Positions 5,763 through 13,454 of a stretch of 32,982 nt of DNA are shown here, piece after piece. Under the pieces are notes generated by a model that was not told the origin of the DNA, ran no database searches, and saw only the letters and a list, made by a program, of their open reading frames with translations. The translations under genes and the position numbers were made by a program. Positions within the stretch are counted from its first letter, which is position 1; every line of letters begins with the position of its first letter. The DNA lies in IMG/VR virus record IMGVR_UViG_3300048883_000513, positions 1 through 32,982 of that record; one strand, 5' to 3'. The DNA is from a virus.

Positions 5763-6407
5763 TCATTCCTTAATTAGATTGAAGTGCCGATTATAAATAT
5801 GTAATGATGCGACATTCCAATACATATCTCCCATTATTAGTCGCGGGTAATATTTTATTAAGTGATTATATATTTGGTCGAATACAAAATCATGCCAAAA
5901 TTTATCATTTTTATATCCATATACCGCATCATTTGATCTCATATAGACATGGTAAGACAATATATTTGATCTAATAAATAATTGAACTGAAAATGTACAC
6001 ATGAAATCAGATTTTCCATTATCGATAGATCGCTCATGCATGTCTGTTGGGATATATAACATGGCAGCCTGACGGGTATGCTTATCATTAATCAATGCGT
6101 AAAGGCAATTATGAAATTGGTAATGATTTTCTTCAGAATAAATGCACCATCCGTAATTTGAATTAATAAATCCATCTTTATCGGCTATCTCTTTCCAAAT
6201 TGTTGGAGCCCCGCCCGTTATATCTTGAACATTTAAACTTTGAGACCGGTACCATTCTACTTCGTGGCATGCATATTCCAAATTAAGAGATCCAAATATT
6301 GATTCCTCATTTGCAATAAATGAGGCGTTTAATATCTCAATGGTCCCGTTTTCGCACACATCATTATTATTTAATTTTTCAATGAATGTATTTCTAATTT
6401 TTTGCAT
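5763..6407 (-). CDS. Thymidylate-synthase-family enzyme, probably dCMP (hydroxy)methylase-like
   Basis: 214 residues, shorter than bacterial ThyA (~264). Family landmarks can be placed by eye: E49 (CHEVEWY, catalytic Glu), NSNYGW (82-87), R112 (TRQAA), catalytic Cys C137 (DFMCTFSVQ), R157-S-N-D (MRSND), and the C-terminal SLHIY that supplies the sugar-binding His/Tyr. In ThyA an Asn (N177) reads uracil; in T4 dCMP hydroxymethylase and other cytosine-specific members it is Asp. Here the aligned residue is D168 (GYKND). This suggests dCMP as substrate, giving 5-hydroxymethyl- or 5-methyl-dCMP. Substrate assignment is inference from one residue; family membership is firm. Confidence 0.85.
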   Translation of the reverse strand: MQKIRNTFIEKLNNNDVCENGTIEILNASFIANEESIFGSLNLEYACHEVEWYRSQSLNVQDITGGAPTIWKEIADKDGFINSNYGWCIYSEENHYQFHNCLYALINDKHTRQAAMLYIPTDMHERSIDNGKSDFMCTFSVQLFIRSNILSYHVYMRSNDAVYGYKNDKFWHDFVFDQIYNHLIKYYPRLIMGDMYWNVASLHIYNRHFNLIKE

Positions 6408-6657
6408 TTAAGTATGTCTCCAAAAGCATTGCATATCCCGCAATGTCATGTGCATTATCTGCATAGTCTGGATCACCACATACCATTCTAGAAATTTTAT
6501 GAAAAATCATGTGGATAGCTTCGAGATGTGCATTATCTAGCTTATCAAAACTAGGAGCTGATTTAATAACTAATATTAATTCCTGACATATTCTAGAGTT
6601 ATCTTCGAATGACCCATAACGATCACCCCTAGATTTTAAAGTATCATTTACTTCCAT
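6394..6657 (-). CDS. DUF6378 protein
   Basis: 87 residues matching a small phage family (DUF6378): RGDRYGSF (10-17), then a helix and the conserved KISRMVCGDPDYADNAHDIA (54-73) ending in GYAML. The Asp/His-rich second motif resembles those of all-alpha nucleotide pyrophosphatases, and the gene lies between a MazG-like gene and the TS-family gene. A nucleotide-related role is plausible but not shown. Both ends overlap neighbouring genes by 14 bases. Confidence 0.85.
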   Translation of the reverse strand: MEVNDTLKSRGDRYGSFEDNSRICQELILVIKSAPSFDKLDNAHLEAIHMIFHKISRMVCGDPDYADNAHDIAGYAMLLETYLNAKN

Positions 6658-7057
6658 TGTCTTCTCCTAATATTTCTTTAAAGTTAGGAGGTATCCATCC
6701 CTCAGGTTTTACCACATCTAGGCTATGTTTACGTTTTGATCGTTGATCGTGTGGTGCTTGAACCCTTTCCTTTGCCATATTTGCTCGTTGAACCTCATCC
6801 CATAAACTTTCCCATGGTAACCCCATCATCACTGCTGTGCCCATGATAACATACACCATATCAACTAAAGCATCCGCAGCATCTATAAGATCTCCATCAT
6901 CATTTGCTTTAACCCATTCATTAAATTCTTCTTTTATAAAATTGGTTCTAAACTTATAAGTATCATAATCCAACATTTGAGGTTTATCTGGTGTAGGCAA
7001 TCCAAATGCCAAATGAAATATTAATACATCTTTATGATTCGAGAATTTACTATTCAT
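6644..7057 (-). CDS. MazG-like all-alpha NTP pyrophosphohydrolase
   Basis: 137 residues. The all-alpha NTP-PPase metal motif is visible: E43/E44...E47 in KEEFNE and D62...D66 in ADALVDMVYV, followed by GTAVMMGLPWESLWDEVQRANMAK. Such enzymes hydrolyse (d)NTPs to (d)NMP and pyrophosphate; T4 dCTPase belongs to the same superfamily. It is placed directly after the DNA polymerase gene and two genes before the TS-family enzyme, so a dCTP- or dUTP-removing role is plausible. AAGGAG lies 8 bases upstream of the ATG. The start overlaps the polymerase 3' end. Confidence 0.88.
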   Translation of the reverse strand: MNSKFSNHKDVLIFHLAFGLPTPDKPQMLDYDTYKFRTNFIKEEFNEWVKANDDGDLIDAADALVDMVYVIMGTAVMMGLPWESLWDEVQRANMAKERVQAPHDQRSKRKHSLDVVKPEGWIPPNFKEILGEDNGSK

Positions 7058-8876
7058 CTTTTAACTCCTTCAATAATTTATAAGCCTTTGAAACGTAATA
7101 GGTTTTATCGATGTTGTTTAAACATTTTAAACCGGTATATTGGTTTTGTAAACAAATTTTATAACTGTTTGGTATTTTAATGACATTATTTCTTTTGCCT
7201 CCCTTTTTAGTAAGCTGTTGAATATTGTAATCAATTGCAACATACCATCGATTTGATTTTTGAATTTCTTTATTGTCAGCATACATTTTAAATTCCGAAG
7301 TTGCGGAGAAAGAATAAAGAAAATCAAAAACATCATCATGGTCATTAATTGTTTCTTCAATGGGAGTTCCGCGTAATAAATAATTTACTACAGATTTTGC
7401 AATTATAGGAACGGGTGTATCTTTCTTAATGTGCGGGGTATTAAATATTCCTTTTGCTTTTTGCTCGCCATTGAGTGTCACCGCGAGATAATTATTGACG
7501 TCCCTACGGATCAATGATCGGTAATGAGTTTCTTCTAAATCGAAACCTGTAACTATTTCCCATTTGTGATAAATCTCACGAATATGATCTATGGCCATTG
7601 GGCTGTCTGACCCAATATCTATCGTTATCCCATCGGTATTAGCAGATATGACTGCATAATTATTTGATTCTAATTGTTCGATCAACATTAATAATGACAA
7701 CTGCCCGTTGACGGTTGTTGATAATAACAAATGTGGATCATAATTTACCGAATGGCGCGATCCAAATTTACCAAACACCGAATTAATAATGATCTTTAAT
7801 GCATTTGATTCAACTTTATTACCTTTTTTTTTGTGGTATAGTCGTTCATCGCGAATTGATTTATAAACATTGTTCCAACTTTTAGTGAATGATTTTGGAT
7901 ATAAGCCGTTATTAATTACAATAGATGGGTAATAGGATACCACGTCGACATCGACATAACGAGCATTGATATTTATTAGTGGCTTGTCTATCGAATGTAA
8001 CCCGCCTATACCTAATTGATATTCGGTATTGCCGATTTTTATTTTTCTAGTCATTAATTTGGCATCAGGATAGCCCTTAACCGAAAGTGGAACAACAGTG
8101 GCTTTTATATCGTTTAATAACTCCACCAGATTCTCGTCATAAAAATAAATCCAATCAAATACGAAATCAGAAATGCCATACCTTCTAAAATAATGATATA
8201 GCTCATTAGTTGAATGTTCAATATCTGGATTTGGAACTAACTTTCTAATTATACTTTCTGCAACCGCCGCCTCAGATGAGGACGCAAGTCTATCTGTGTG
8301 AAATTTATCTTCCAAATAAAGTCGTAATGAATGTTCGGATTTATTCCCAACCCATACTTGTTCAGTGGCATTCACATCCATTTCGCAATATTCTTTAAGT
8401 TGGATTATTTGAGATTGGTCAAGGCATAAGTGAGGATTAAACGGCAAATCCCTAACATCCTTACATCTTATTCTAATCTCTACTTTTTTAAGAGATGGCA
8501 TTGGGTTAAGGATTGCCTTTATATCAATCGATTTAACCATATTATTTCTATCATTCCATCTTATTTTATTGAGACTATTTATTAACCCTGTATCATTTGG
8601 ACCAGGTTCTATAATAGCTTTTGATGCACGATATAAAGCATTTGTATTGCTTGCTCCTTTTAGTAAATAATTCAATAGTACGTCATCGTATGATAATGAG
8701 TTCCATCCTACAAGATCATGCCCATGGGTATTTAAAAATGAAATTAGTTTTTGAGTATCGTTTATGACTGCATCTGGATTAATCTCAAAACTTTGGTATT
8801 TACCAGAATTTTCATTTTTAAATAGTGCATAGAAGTAATTTGGATAAACCTCTAAATCATAAATCCATTTTGACAT
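7050..8876 (-). CDS. Family B DNA polymerase with 3'-5' exonuclease
   Basis: 608 residues, compact for family B. Exonuclease motifs: D7-L-E9 (ExoI), N59...D64 in VGWNSLSYDD (ExoII) and Y163...D167 in EYCEMDVNA (ExoIII). Polymerase motif A is VDVVSYYPSIV with D311; motif B is K361-IIINSVFGKFG. Motif C reads N413-T-D415-G instead of the usual D-T-D-S, so the catalytic second Asp is kept but the first is Asn. No terminal-protein region is evident. It begins one base after the stop of the exonuclease gene and is the main replicative polymerase candidate, alongside a separate PrimPol-helicase at 13840. Confidence 0.92.
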   Translation of the reverse strand: MSKWIYDLEVYPNYFYALFKNENSGKYQSFEINPDAVINDTQKLISFLNTHGHDLVGWNSLSYDDVLLNYLLKGASNTNALYRASKAIIEPGPNDTGLINSLNKIRWNDRNNMVKSIDIKAILNPMPSLKKVEIRIRCKDVRDLPFNPHLCLDQSQIIQLKEYCEMDVNATEQVWVGNKSEHSLRLYLEDKFHTDRLASSSEAAVAESIIRKLVPNPDIEHSTNELYHYFRRYGISDFVFDWIYFYDENLVELLNDIKATVVPLSVKGYPDAKLMTRKIKIGNTEYQLGIGGLHSIDKPLININARYVDVDVVSYYPSIVINNGLYPKSFTKSWNNVYKSIRDERLYHKKKGNKVESNALKIIINSVFGKFGSRHSVNYDPHLLLSTTVNGQLSLLMLIEQLESNNYAVISANTDGITIDIGSDSPMAIDHIREIYHKWEIVTGFDLEETHYRSLIRRDVNNYLAVTLNGEQKAKGIFNTPHIKKDTPVPIIAKSVVNYLLRGTPIEETINDHDDVFDFLYSFSATSEFKMYADNKEIQKSNRWYVAIDYNIQQLTKKGGKRNNVIKIPNSYKICLQNQYTGLKCLNNIDKTYYVSKAYKLLKELKDE

Positions 8877-8877
8877 A

Positions 8878-9642
8878 CTATTTCATCCATTCAGGTTTAG
8901 CTAATTCTTGAGCACCTGATTGCGAGTAATCGCCCCATTGATTATATTCTTTGCATCTCAATAGTGTATCTAAATTACGATTTCTTATTTTTAAACCTTC
9001 ATTAATATATTCATCTGATAAAGTATAAATACCAACCTGATAAGGAGGTGTTTTCTCAACCGCTACAAATATAAATTGATGGAAAGGTTTGTTGTTAAAC
9101 CCATCTAAATAATGAGCAGCTTGTACGTGGTATCGATATTTCCACACAGATTGTGCGAATCCTTTAGGGCTTGCATCGGCAGTAGTCTTAAGATCAATTA
9201 CTTGTCCCTGCTTTAAATAATCGGGTCGGCATTTTAATTCAGCATGAGTTCTTGGATCTTCCCAGAATACTGAAGTTTCAGCAGCCCCATTTTGGAATAA
9301 ATCACCTGCTGCGCTTTGACTAACGGAATATGCCATATCGGCAGCAATGGATAAGTCCGATTGTGATATAACTTTTTTATTTTCATTTTCTTTTTGAAAT
9401 TTAGCATAACGTTCTTTACCTATCTTGGTGCGTCTATCTACAAGAGGAGCAATCGCATATTCTGAATTAAATAGATCCGGTTCTAAGATTAAAGTATGAA
9501 CCAATGAACCGAATACGAATGCGGGTTTTGTGTCAGGTTCAGGATTGTCCATGCGATAACGATAGTGTGCCGGACTAACATTTATTAAATCTAATTGGGA
9601 TTTTGAAATAGCAGAAGTTTTATGATATTTTTTATTATCCAT
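8878..9642 (-). CDS. PD-(D/E)XK exonuclease (RecE/ExoVIII-like, DUF3799)
   Basis: 254 residues from the ATG at 9642, which has GGA 8 bases upstream; an earlier in-frame ATG at 9654 has no ribosome site. RecB/Cas4-type motifs are complete: H49 (FGSLVHTLIL), D141 (CRPDYL), D150-L-K152 (VIDLKTT) and Q174 in the QAAHYLDGF helix. It would degrade one strand of duplex ends to make 3' tails for annealing or recombination. It works naturally with the Sak4-like ATPase and the DUF669 protein further up the operon. The start lies inside the upstream gene by 8 bases. Confidence 0.9.
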   Translation of the reverse strand: MDNKKYHKTSAISKSQLDLINVSPAHYRYRMDNPEPDTKPAFVFGSLVHTLILEPDLFNSEYAIAPLVDRRTKIGKERYAKFQKENENKKVISQSDLSIAADMAYSVSQSAAGDLFQNGAAETSVFWEDPRTHAELKCRPDYLKQGQVIDLKTTADASPKGFAQSVWKYRYHVQAAHYLDGFNNKPFHQFIFVAVEKTPPYQVGIYTLSDEYINEGLKIRNRNLDTLLRCKEYNQWGDYSQSGAQELAKPEWMK

Positions 9643-9901
9643 TTTTATTTCCATTAATTTGAGGTCTTAGGCCATCAACTTCATTTCGCAAGGGGCGGTA
9701 ATGTTGACTTGACCACGCTTGTAGCAATCTGTTGATGATCACAAGATCTCTCATAGGCATCTCGGTAGAGTTCATCACGACATGACTTATGCCACTCAGT
9801 CTCGAGGTGGCATCGTCATATTTTAGGAATCGAGATTTGTAGCCCACGATAGTCTTAACGGATGTTCTTATTCCTTTGTGCTGTATCTTAATTAGTGTCA
9901 T
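9635..9901 (-). CDS. Hypothetical basic early protein
   Basis: 88 residues, basic, with codon use somewhat richer in G+C than its neighbours. The N-terminal half looks beta-rich (TLIKIQHKGIRTSVKTIVGY) and the C-terminal half helical. No family is recognised. GGAG lies 9 bases before the ATG, within the end of the upstream gene, three bases after whose stop it begins. The different composition may mean it was acquired separately. Confidence 0.65.
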   Translation of the reverse strand: MTLIKIQHKGIRTSVKTIVGYKSRFLKYDDATSRLSGISHVVMNSTEMPMRDLVIINRLLQAWSSQHYRPLRNEVDGLRPQINGNKNG

Positions 9902-9904
9902 GAT

Positions 9905-10087
9905 TTATTCTCCAAATAATTCTTTATAAACGCATTTAGCCTCACGGTTGATTGTGGCTTGTGAGTCTTGCGACCAATCTACTAGCCATTGATTATTCAT
10001 TTCGCATTCAACTTTCTGTGCTTGCTCGGCTGAACATTTAGTTGCTTTCATGATGTCTTTTATTGCTAACGTAAGTTTTATTGCCAT
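9905..10087 (-). CDS. Hypothetical helical protein, first gene after the second leftward promoter
   Basis: 60 residues from ATG 10087, which has TGAGGA at a 7-base spacing; an ATG two codons earlier (10093) would be only one base from that site, so it is rejected. The residues AIKDIMKATKCSAEQAQKVE look like a UBA- or HTH-like helical module and NQWLVDW is a conserved-looking patch. It is the first gene downstream of the promoter/operator at 10129-10171. Function unknown. Confidence 0.65.
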   Translation of the reverse strand: MAIKLTLAIKDIMKATKCSAEQAQKVECEMNNQWLVDWSQDSQATINREAKCVYKELFGE

Positions 10088-10128
10088 TTTCATATCCTCA
10101 TTTAATGGTTTTCGTTGATGGTAGGTTA

Positions 10129-10157
10129 ATTATAAGCTGTTCTACTATAATTGTAAA
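10129..10157 (-). promoter_or_regulatory. Leftward sigma70-type promoter for genes 10087 to 3019
   Basis: Reading the minus strand: -35 TTTACA (10157-10152), 17-base spacer, -10 TATAAT (10134-10129), a near-consensus promoter. A 9+9 bp palindrome covers the -35 box. The downstream untranslated leader is about 35 bases. The sequence CGTTTAC is shared with the -35 region of the other leftward promoter at 13455-13484. Confidence 0.75.
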
Positions 10158-10171
10158 CGTATTTTACAATT
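10149..10171. promoter_or_regulatory. Operator-like perfect palindrome over the -35 box
   Basis: AATTGTAAA (10149-10157) and its exact inverse TTTACAATT (10163-10171) flank CGTAT. The 23-bp site overlaps the -35 box of the leftward promoter, the position expected for a repressor. The Cro-like protein at 13577 is the only DNA-binding regulator seen in the window, so it is the candidate ligand. Confidence 0.65.
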
Positions 10172-10173
10172 GC

Positions 10174-10191
10174 TTTATAATCAATTATAAA
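10174..10191. repeat. Second AT-rich palindrome at the helicase stop codon
   Basis: TTTATAAT-CA-ATTATAAA, perfect 8-bp arms, spans the helicase TAA (10185-10187), two bases from the operator-like palindrome. It lacks a T-run on the minus strand, so it is not a standard terminator. A second binding site or an RNA hairpin protecting the 3' end are possible. Confidence 0.45.
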
Positions 10192-11813
10192 AAATTAACA
10201 CCTACAACTTTTGGAAATTTGCTATTTAAATCAACAAGAATACTCTTTGGATTCAATAACCTACGACTATTCACTAACGCTTCATCTACCGATAAAGGAG
10301 GATCAAGATTAATTCCTATCTTGCTTAGTGGCTTAGTACGTTCTAACCACCAACATTCTGCTTTGGATCTAGCAAATCGAGACGCTGATTCGAATGCAAC
10401 CCATTCTGAATACGCCGATACCCCACATTGATAAGTAACTTTTAAAGTTGGAGGCTTACCATTTCTACCAGAATGTTTAGAATATCGTACTTTTGTCACG
10501 GTAGCTTTTGAAGGAGGTAATTTACGGGATAAAATATCAGCTAGCGATATATCATTCGAGTGTGTGGGATTTTCATTTATAGGAAAAGGAGTTCCGCATT
10601 CTGGACAAATTTTAGTAGATGGAAAACACATTTCCCCACACACTTCGCAGAGCTTGATGATAGGCTCTGAATTTTCATTTTTACGTCGTTCTACAGGGGC
10701 TTTTATTTCATCTAATGGTCCCAATTCTTCTGTAGTATCTGTAAAATCTAACCAAAGGGCATTCTTTTTACCTGGATAAGGTCTTAAGAATCTACCTGCA
10801 ATTTGAACGAATAAACCTGGACTAGCGGTTGGCCTAAGTAATATCCCACAATCTAGCGCTGGAAAATCGAAACCTGTAGTCAAAACCCCAATGTTACATA
10901 AAAATTCAATTTTACCCGATTTGAAATCACTAATAATTCTGTTACGTTCTATTTTAGATGTTTTACCATTAACCACTTCACAGATCTTATTATTTGATCT
11001 TATTTCGGAACATACCATTTCGGCGTGTTTAATTGACGAACAGAATACTAATTTATGATTTCGGCCTTGAGACAAATTAATAGCTTGTGCAACAGCTTGG
11101 CGGATAATTAACGGATTCCCTGTCACTAGCTTATCAACATCTTTTTGAGTATATTCACCCGCCTTAGATTTATTTAAATTTAAGGTTTTTGCTTTGTAAA
11201 ATATTTCATGGTGCGGGGAAATTAGAGGAACTAAATGGTTATCAGTTAGGGCTTGCTTAATTCCATAAGTATAAATGATCTCAGTAAATAACCGATTTTC
11301 ACCAACGGTCAAGCACCCACCTTTCATTCGATAAGGGGTACCAGTAAATCCTATGACTTTCAATTGTGGATTAATTTCTGTTAATTTAGAAATCAATTTG
11401 CCATACATTCCTCTTTCTGATTCTTTTGAAATTAGATGGGCTTCATCAACAATTATCAAGTCCCGATGTGAGAATAATTCTGCATCAGAGTACATCGATT
11501 GAATGGATCCGTAAATCACATCTGCTTTAGTATTCCGCTCATTGAAAGCTGCAGAATTAATCCCATGCGAATATTCAGGATCTAATGCGGTTAGCTTAGA
11601 ATAGTTCTGTTCTACTAATTCTTTGACATGAACCAAAATTAACACCTTCTGGTCAGGCCATTTATTTTTTAAATCATCAACAAAATGTGCAATGACATGA
11701 CTTTTACCACTCCCCACACACATATCAATTAGGGGGTGACCAACCCCGTTTGTCATTTTATAATAATGGTATATTCTGTCAATGGCAGCTTGCTGGTAAG
11801 TTCTTAGTTTCAT
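10185..11813 (-). CDS. SF2 DEAD/DEAH-box helicase with zinc ribbon
   Basis: 542 residues. Motifs: Q-like RTYQQAAID (4-12), Walker A CVGSGKS (32-38), DEAH (123-126), motif III GFTGTPYR (155-162), motif VI QIAGRFLRP (337-345). A four-Cys zinc ribbon follows (C389, C392, C403, C406) and then a ~130-residue C-terminal domain with aromatic and basic patches. It is of the UvsW/RadD-like type: an ATP-driven DNA helicase for branch migration, repair or replication restart. The ATG lies 32 bases inside the upstream gene and has no strong ribosome site, so coupling is likely. Confidence 0.9.
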   Translation of the reverse strand: MKLRTYQQAAIDRIYHYYKMTNGVGHPLIDMCVGSGKSHVIAHFVDDLKNKWPDQKVLILVHVKELVEQNYSKLTALDPEYSHGINSAAFNERNTKADVIYGSIQSMYSDAELFSHRDLIIVDEAHLISKESERGMYGKLISKLTEINPQLKVIGFTGTPYRMKGGCLTVGENRLFTEIIYTYGIKQALTDNHLVPLISPHHEIFYKAKTLNLNKSKAGEYTQKDVDKLVTGNPLIIRQAVAQAINLSQGRNHKLVFCSSIKHAEMVCSEIRSNNKICEVVNGKTSKIERNRIISDFKSGKIEFLCNIGVLTTGFDFPALDCGILLRPTASPGLFVQIAGRFLRPYPGKKNALWLDFTDTTEELGPLDEIKAPVERRKNENSEPIIKLCEVCGEMCFPSTKICPECGTPFPINENPTHSNDISLADILSRKLPPSKATVTKVRYSKHSGRNGKPPTLKVTYQCGVSAYSEWVAFESASRFARSKAECWWLERTKPLSKIGINLDPPLSVDEALVNSRRLLNPKSILVDLNSKFPKVVGVNFL

Positions 11814-12063
11814 CGTTTACTATTTCGTTGATTAATTTTTTAATTTCGCTTTTCTGCGAATCGATTTCAGCTTCAACTTCTTCATAAAATTGGTCAGTTG
11901 CTGCAGTATTAAAACTGAAATCATTTCTTAATCCTAACAATTTAATTAATAATTCTTGATGATGAACTAAAACCAATTCTTTTTCTCTAGCTTCTTCTGA
12001 TTTAGCTTCTTCAATTTGATTATCGATTGATAAGGTGCGGGATAATTCATCAAACAAACTCAT
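11779..12063 (-). CDS. Coiled-coil early protein
   Basis: 94 residues from ATG 12063, chosen because GGGGAG lies 8 bases upstream; the frame is open further upstream but that part overlaps the previous gene. The body is one long acidic helix (IEEAKSEEAREKELVLVHHQ ... EIDSQKSEIKKLINEI), a likely coiled coil and dimer. It overlaps the helicase start by 35 bases and the upstream stop by ATGA. No family is recognised; a helicase partner is a guess from the tight linkage. Confidence 0.7.
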   Translation of the reverse strand: MSLFDELSRTLSIDNQIEEAKSEEAREKELVLVHHQELLIKLLGLRNDFSFNTAATDQFYEEVEAEIDSQKSEIKKLINEIVNDETKNLPASCH

Positions 12064-12218
12064 GACATATACTCCCCAAGCATGATTACGACTACCCACG
12101 AGGCGGCTAGTGCAACCATAAATGCAACGCCAACTAAACCTACATCTAACCAATTTTCGCTGTTAGAATCAACTTTCATGTCTAAATAATCCCGTATATC
12201 TTCATTTTTATTTTTCAT
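12060..12218 (-). CDS. 52-aa single-span membrane protein
   Basis: The ATG at 12218 has GGGGA 5 bases upstream and follows a terminator. A charged N-terminus (KNKNEDIRDYLDMKVD) is followed by a hydrophobic span (VGLVGVAFMVALAASWVVVI, ~28-47) and a short tail. An N-in, C-out or the reverse inner-membrane peptide is expected. Its stop overlaps the next start (ATGA). Its role is unknown; small membrane proteins in early operons can act on host processes such as superinfection exclusion, but nothing here shows that. Confidence 0.7.
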   Translation of the reverse strand: MKNKNEDIRDYLDMKVDSNSENWLDVGLVGVAFMVALAASWVVVIMLGEYMS

Positions 12219-12237
12219 AACTATCCCCAATTTAATT

Positions 12238-12263
12238 AAAAAAGCCCCACCCGAAGGCGGGAC
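12238..12263 (-). terminator. Strong Rho-independent terminator inside the early block
   Basis: On the minus strand GTCCCGCC-TTCG-GGTGGGGC followed by TTTTTT: an 8-bp stem (two G-U pairs) capped by a UUCG tetraloop. It lies just after the DUF669 gene, so transcripts from the 13455 promoter should mostly stop after two genes, unless antitermination or read-through occurs. Confidence 0.88.
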
Positions 12264-12277
12264 AATGGAGGGAAATC

Positions 12278-12727
12278 TTAACCAGCCCATCCAGGTTTAG
12301 ACTCAGCATTTGGATTTATACTTTTCGCACTACCAGCATACGCTTTTACATCATTTGAGGCTTCCCATTCCCCTTGTGCTGGGCGGATTGCTAATTTGCA
12401 TGAAAATGGTTTGCCATGCAATTGCTCAGTATCGGACAATTCAGCTACATTGGTAGCTTTACATAATGCCTTAATTGCTGCCTTTGCGATACTCACAGCA
12501 GTTGCACTAGGATTGTCAAAATTAAGACGATCCCAAATCATTCTTCCGCTATGGGTAGGTCCTAAAATTTCAATTTGCAATTGAATATATTTACCAGTTC
12601 CTGCTTTGGTTGTTTTAATTTCAGAATTAACAATTTGAGCATCATACCAACCTGGTGGCAATGGTTGAAAATCAGGAGTTGTTTCTTCAATTTCATCTAC
12701 TTTGATTGCACTATCTAAAAAAGCCAT
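12278..12727 (-). CDS. DUF669 protein (likely ssDNA-binding / replication accessory)
   Basis: 149 residues with the DUF669 pattern: PLPPGWYDAQIVNSEIKTTK (22-41), AGTGKYIQLQIEILG, then GRMIWDRLNFDNPSATA and an LC-A-x-N-V helix. These proteins are regularly encoded next to AAA ATPases, recombinases or polymerases in phages and are thought to bind single-stranded DNA in an OB-like way; that role is inferred. AGGA lies upstream of the ATG. It is the second gene of the short transcript from the 13455 promoter and is followed directly by a terminator. Confidence 0.85.
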   Translation of the reverse strand: MAFLDSAIKVDEIEETTPDFQPLPPGWYDAQIVNSEIKTTKAGTGKYIQLQIEILGPTHSGRMIWDRLNFDNPSATAVSIAKAAIKALCKATNVAELSDTEQLHGKPFSCKLAIRPAQGEWEASNDVKAYAGSAKSINPNAESKPGWAG

Positions 12728-12746
12728 AATATTTTCCTATATAAAG

Positions 12747-13421
12747 TTAGTTATAAATTTTTGCAGCAATTGATTCAAAAGAAGGTTTTTCCAAAGAATC
12801 TAATTTTCCCGACCGGTCTTTACAAGCATATTGCAAGTCTGGTTGAGTTTGGAAAGCACGATAAGTCCCGCCATCACCATCGTCGATAATTCTCAAAGCA
12901 AATACCCCATCGAAAAAATAAGGAATTTGTTGGCCTAATTTTGCGCCCGGTAACCCAGGGCTAAATACTAAACGATTAAGATTATCTTGAACTCTTTCTT
13001 GCTTACAAGTCATGACCACGTTTCGTTTTGGTAAATCCCGGAAAGCTCTAATTATTGATCCCATTTCTTCGATTATTACGCCATACGCTTGGCGTGGATC
13101 ATTAACTTTTTTCTTTTCTTCAGAAAGTAAAACTTCTGCAATATCTGACAACGAATCAATGAATATCCATTGATGATCAGATTTATCAGAATTTAAAAAA
13201 CTATAAACTTCCTTTAGCTCTTGAATTGAATTGATTGCCACACTGTCAATTGTGGAATCTTTAATTGATAAAAGTCCGGCTTCAGAAGAAATCAAGATGG
13301 ACTTTTCAGATGAAGGGGCTGTAGTACACGCCACTGTTTTACCAACCCCTGCCGGACCGAAAATTAGGATTTTTAATCCCTGGTCCATATACGCCTGGTT
13401 GATGGGTTTAATGTTTATCAT
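12747..13421 (-). CDS. P-loop ATPase, AAA_24 / Sak4-like recombinase
   Basis: 224 residues from the ATG at 13421. This start has CGAGG at a 7-base spacing and lies downstream of the promoter; an in-frame ATG at 13472 is upstream of the expected transcript start. Walker A is GPAGVGKT (22-29), E47 sits in SSEAGLLS, Walker B is WIFIDSLSD (85-93), and CKQERVQDN follows. This is the RecA-core, Sak4-like ATPase family, which promotes strand annealing or exchange together with a single-strand binding protein. It is the first gene of the leftward block, upstream of DUF669 and the exonuclease. Confidence 0.88.
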   Translation of the reverse strand: MINIKPINQAYMDQGLKILIFGPAGVGKTVACTTAPSSEKSILISSEAGLLSIKDSTIDSVAINSIQELKEVYSFLNSDKSDHQWIFIDSLSDIAEVLLSEEKKKVNDPRQAYGVIIEEMGSIIRAFRDLPKRNVVMTCKQERVQDNLNRLVFSPGLPGAKLGQQIPYFFDGVFALRIIDDGDGGTYRAFQTQPDLQYACKDRSGKLDSLEKPSFESIAAKIYN

Positions 13422-13454
13422 TTCGTTGCCTCGTTTTGTAATGTATGAATGTTC

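Noticed and set aside
12064-12153. Extension of the coiled-coil gene upstream of 12063
   Set aside because: The extra residues (Arg/Cys/Trp-rich) are an out-of-frame reading of the membrane-protein gene, while ATG 12063 has GGGGAG at the right distance.
12219-12290. Extension of the 52-residue membrane protein upstream of 12218
   Set aside because: It would run through the terminator hairpin and into the previous gene; ATG 12218 has GGGGA upstream.
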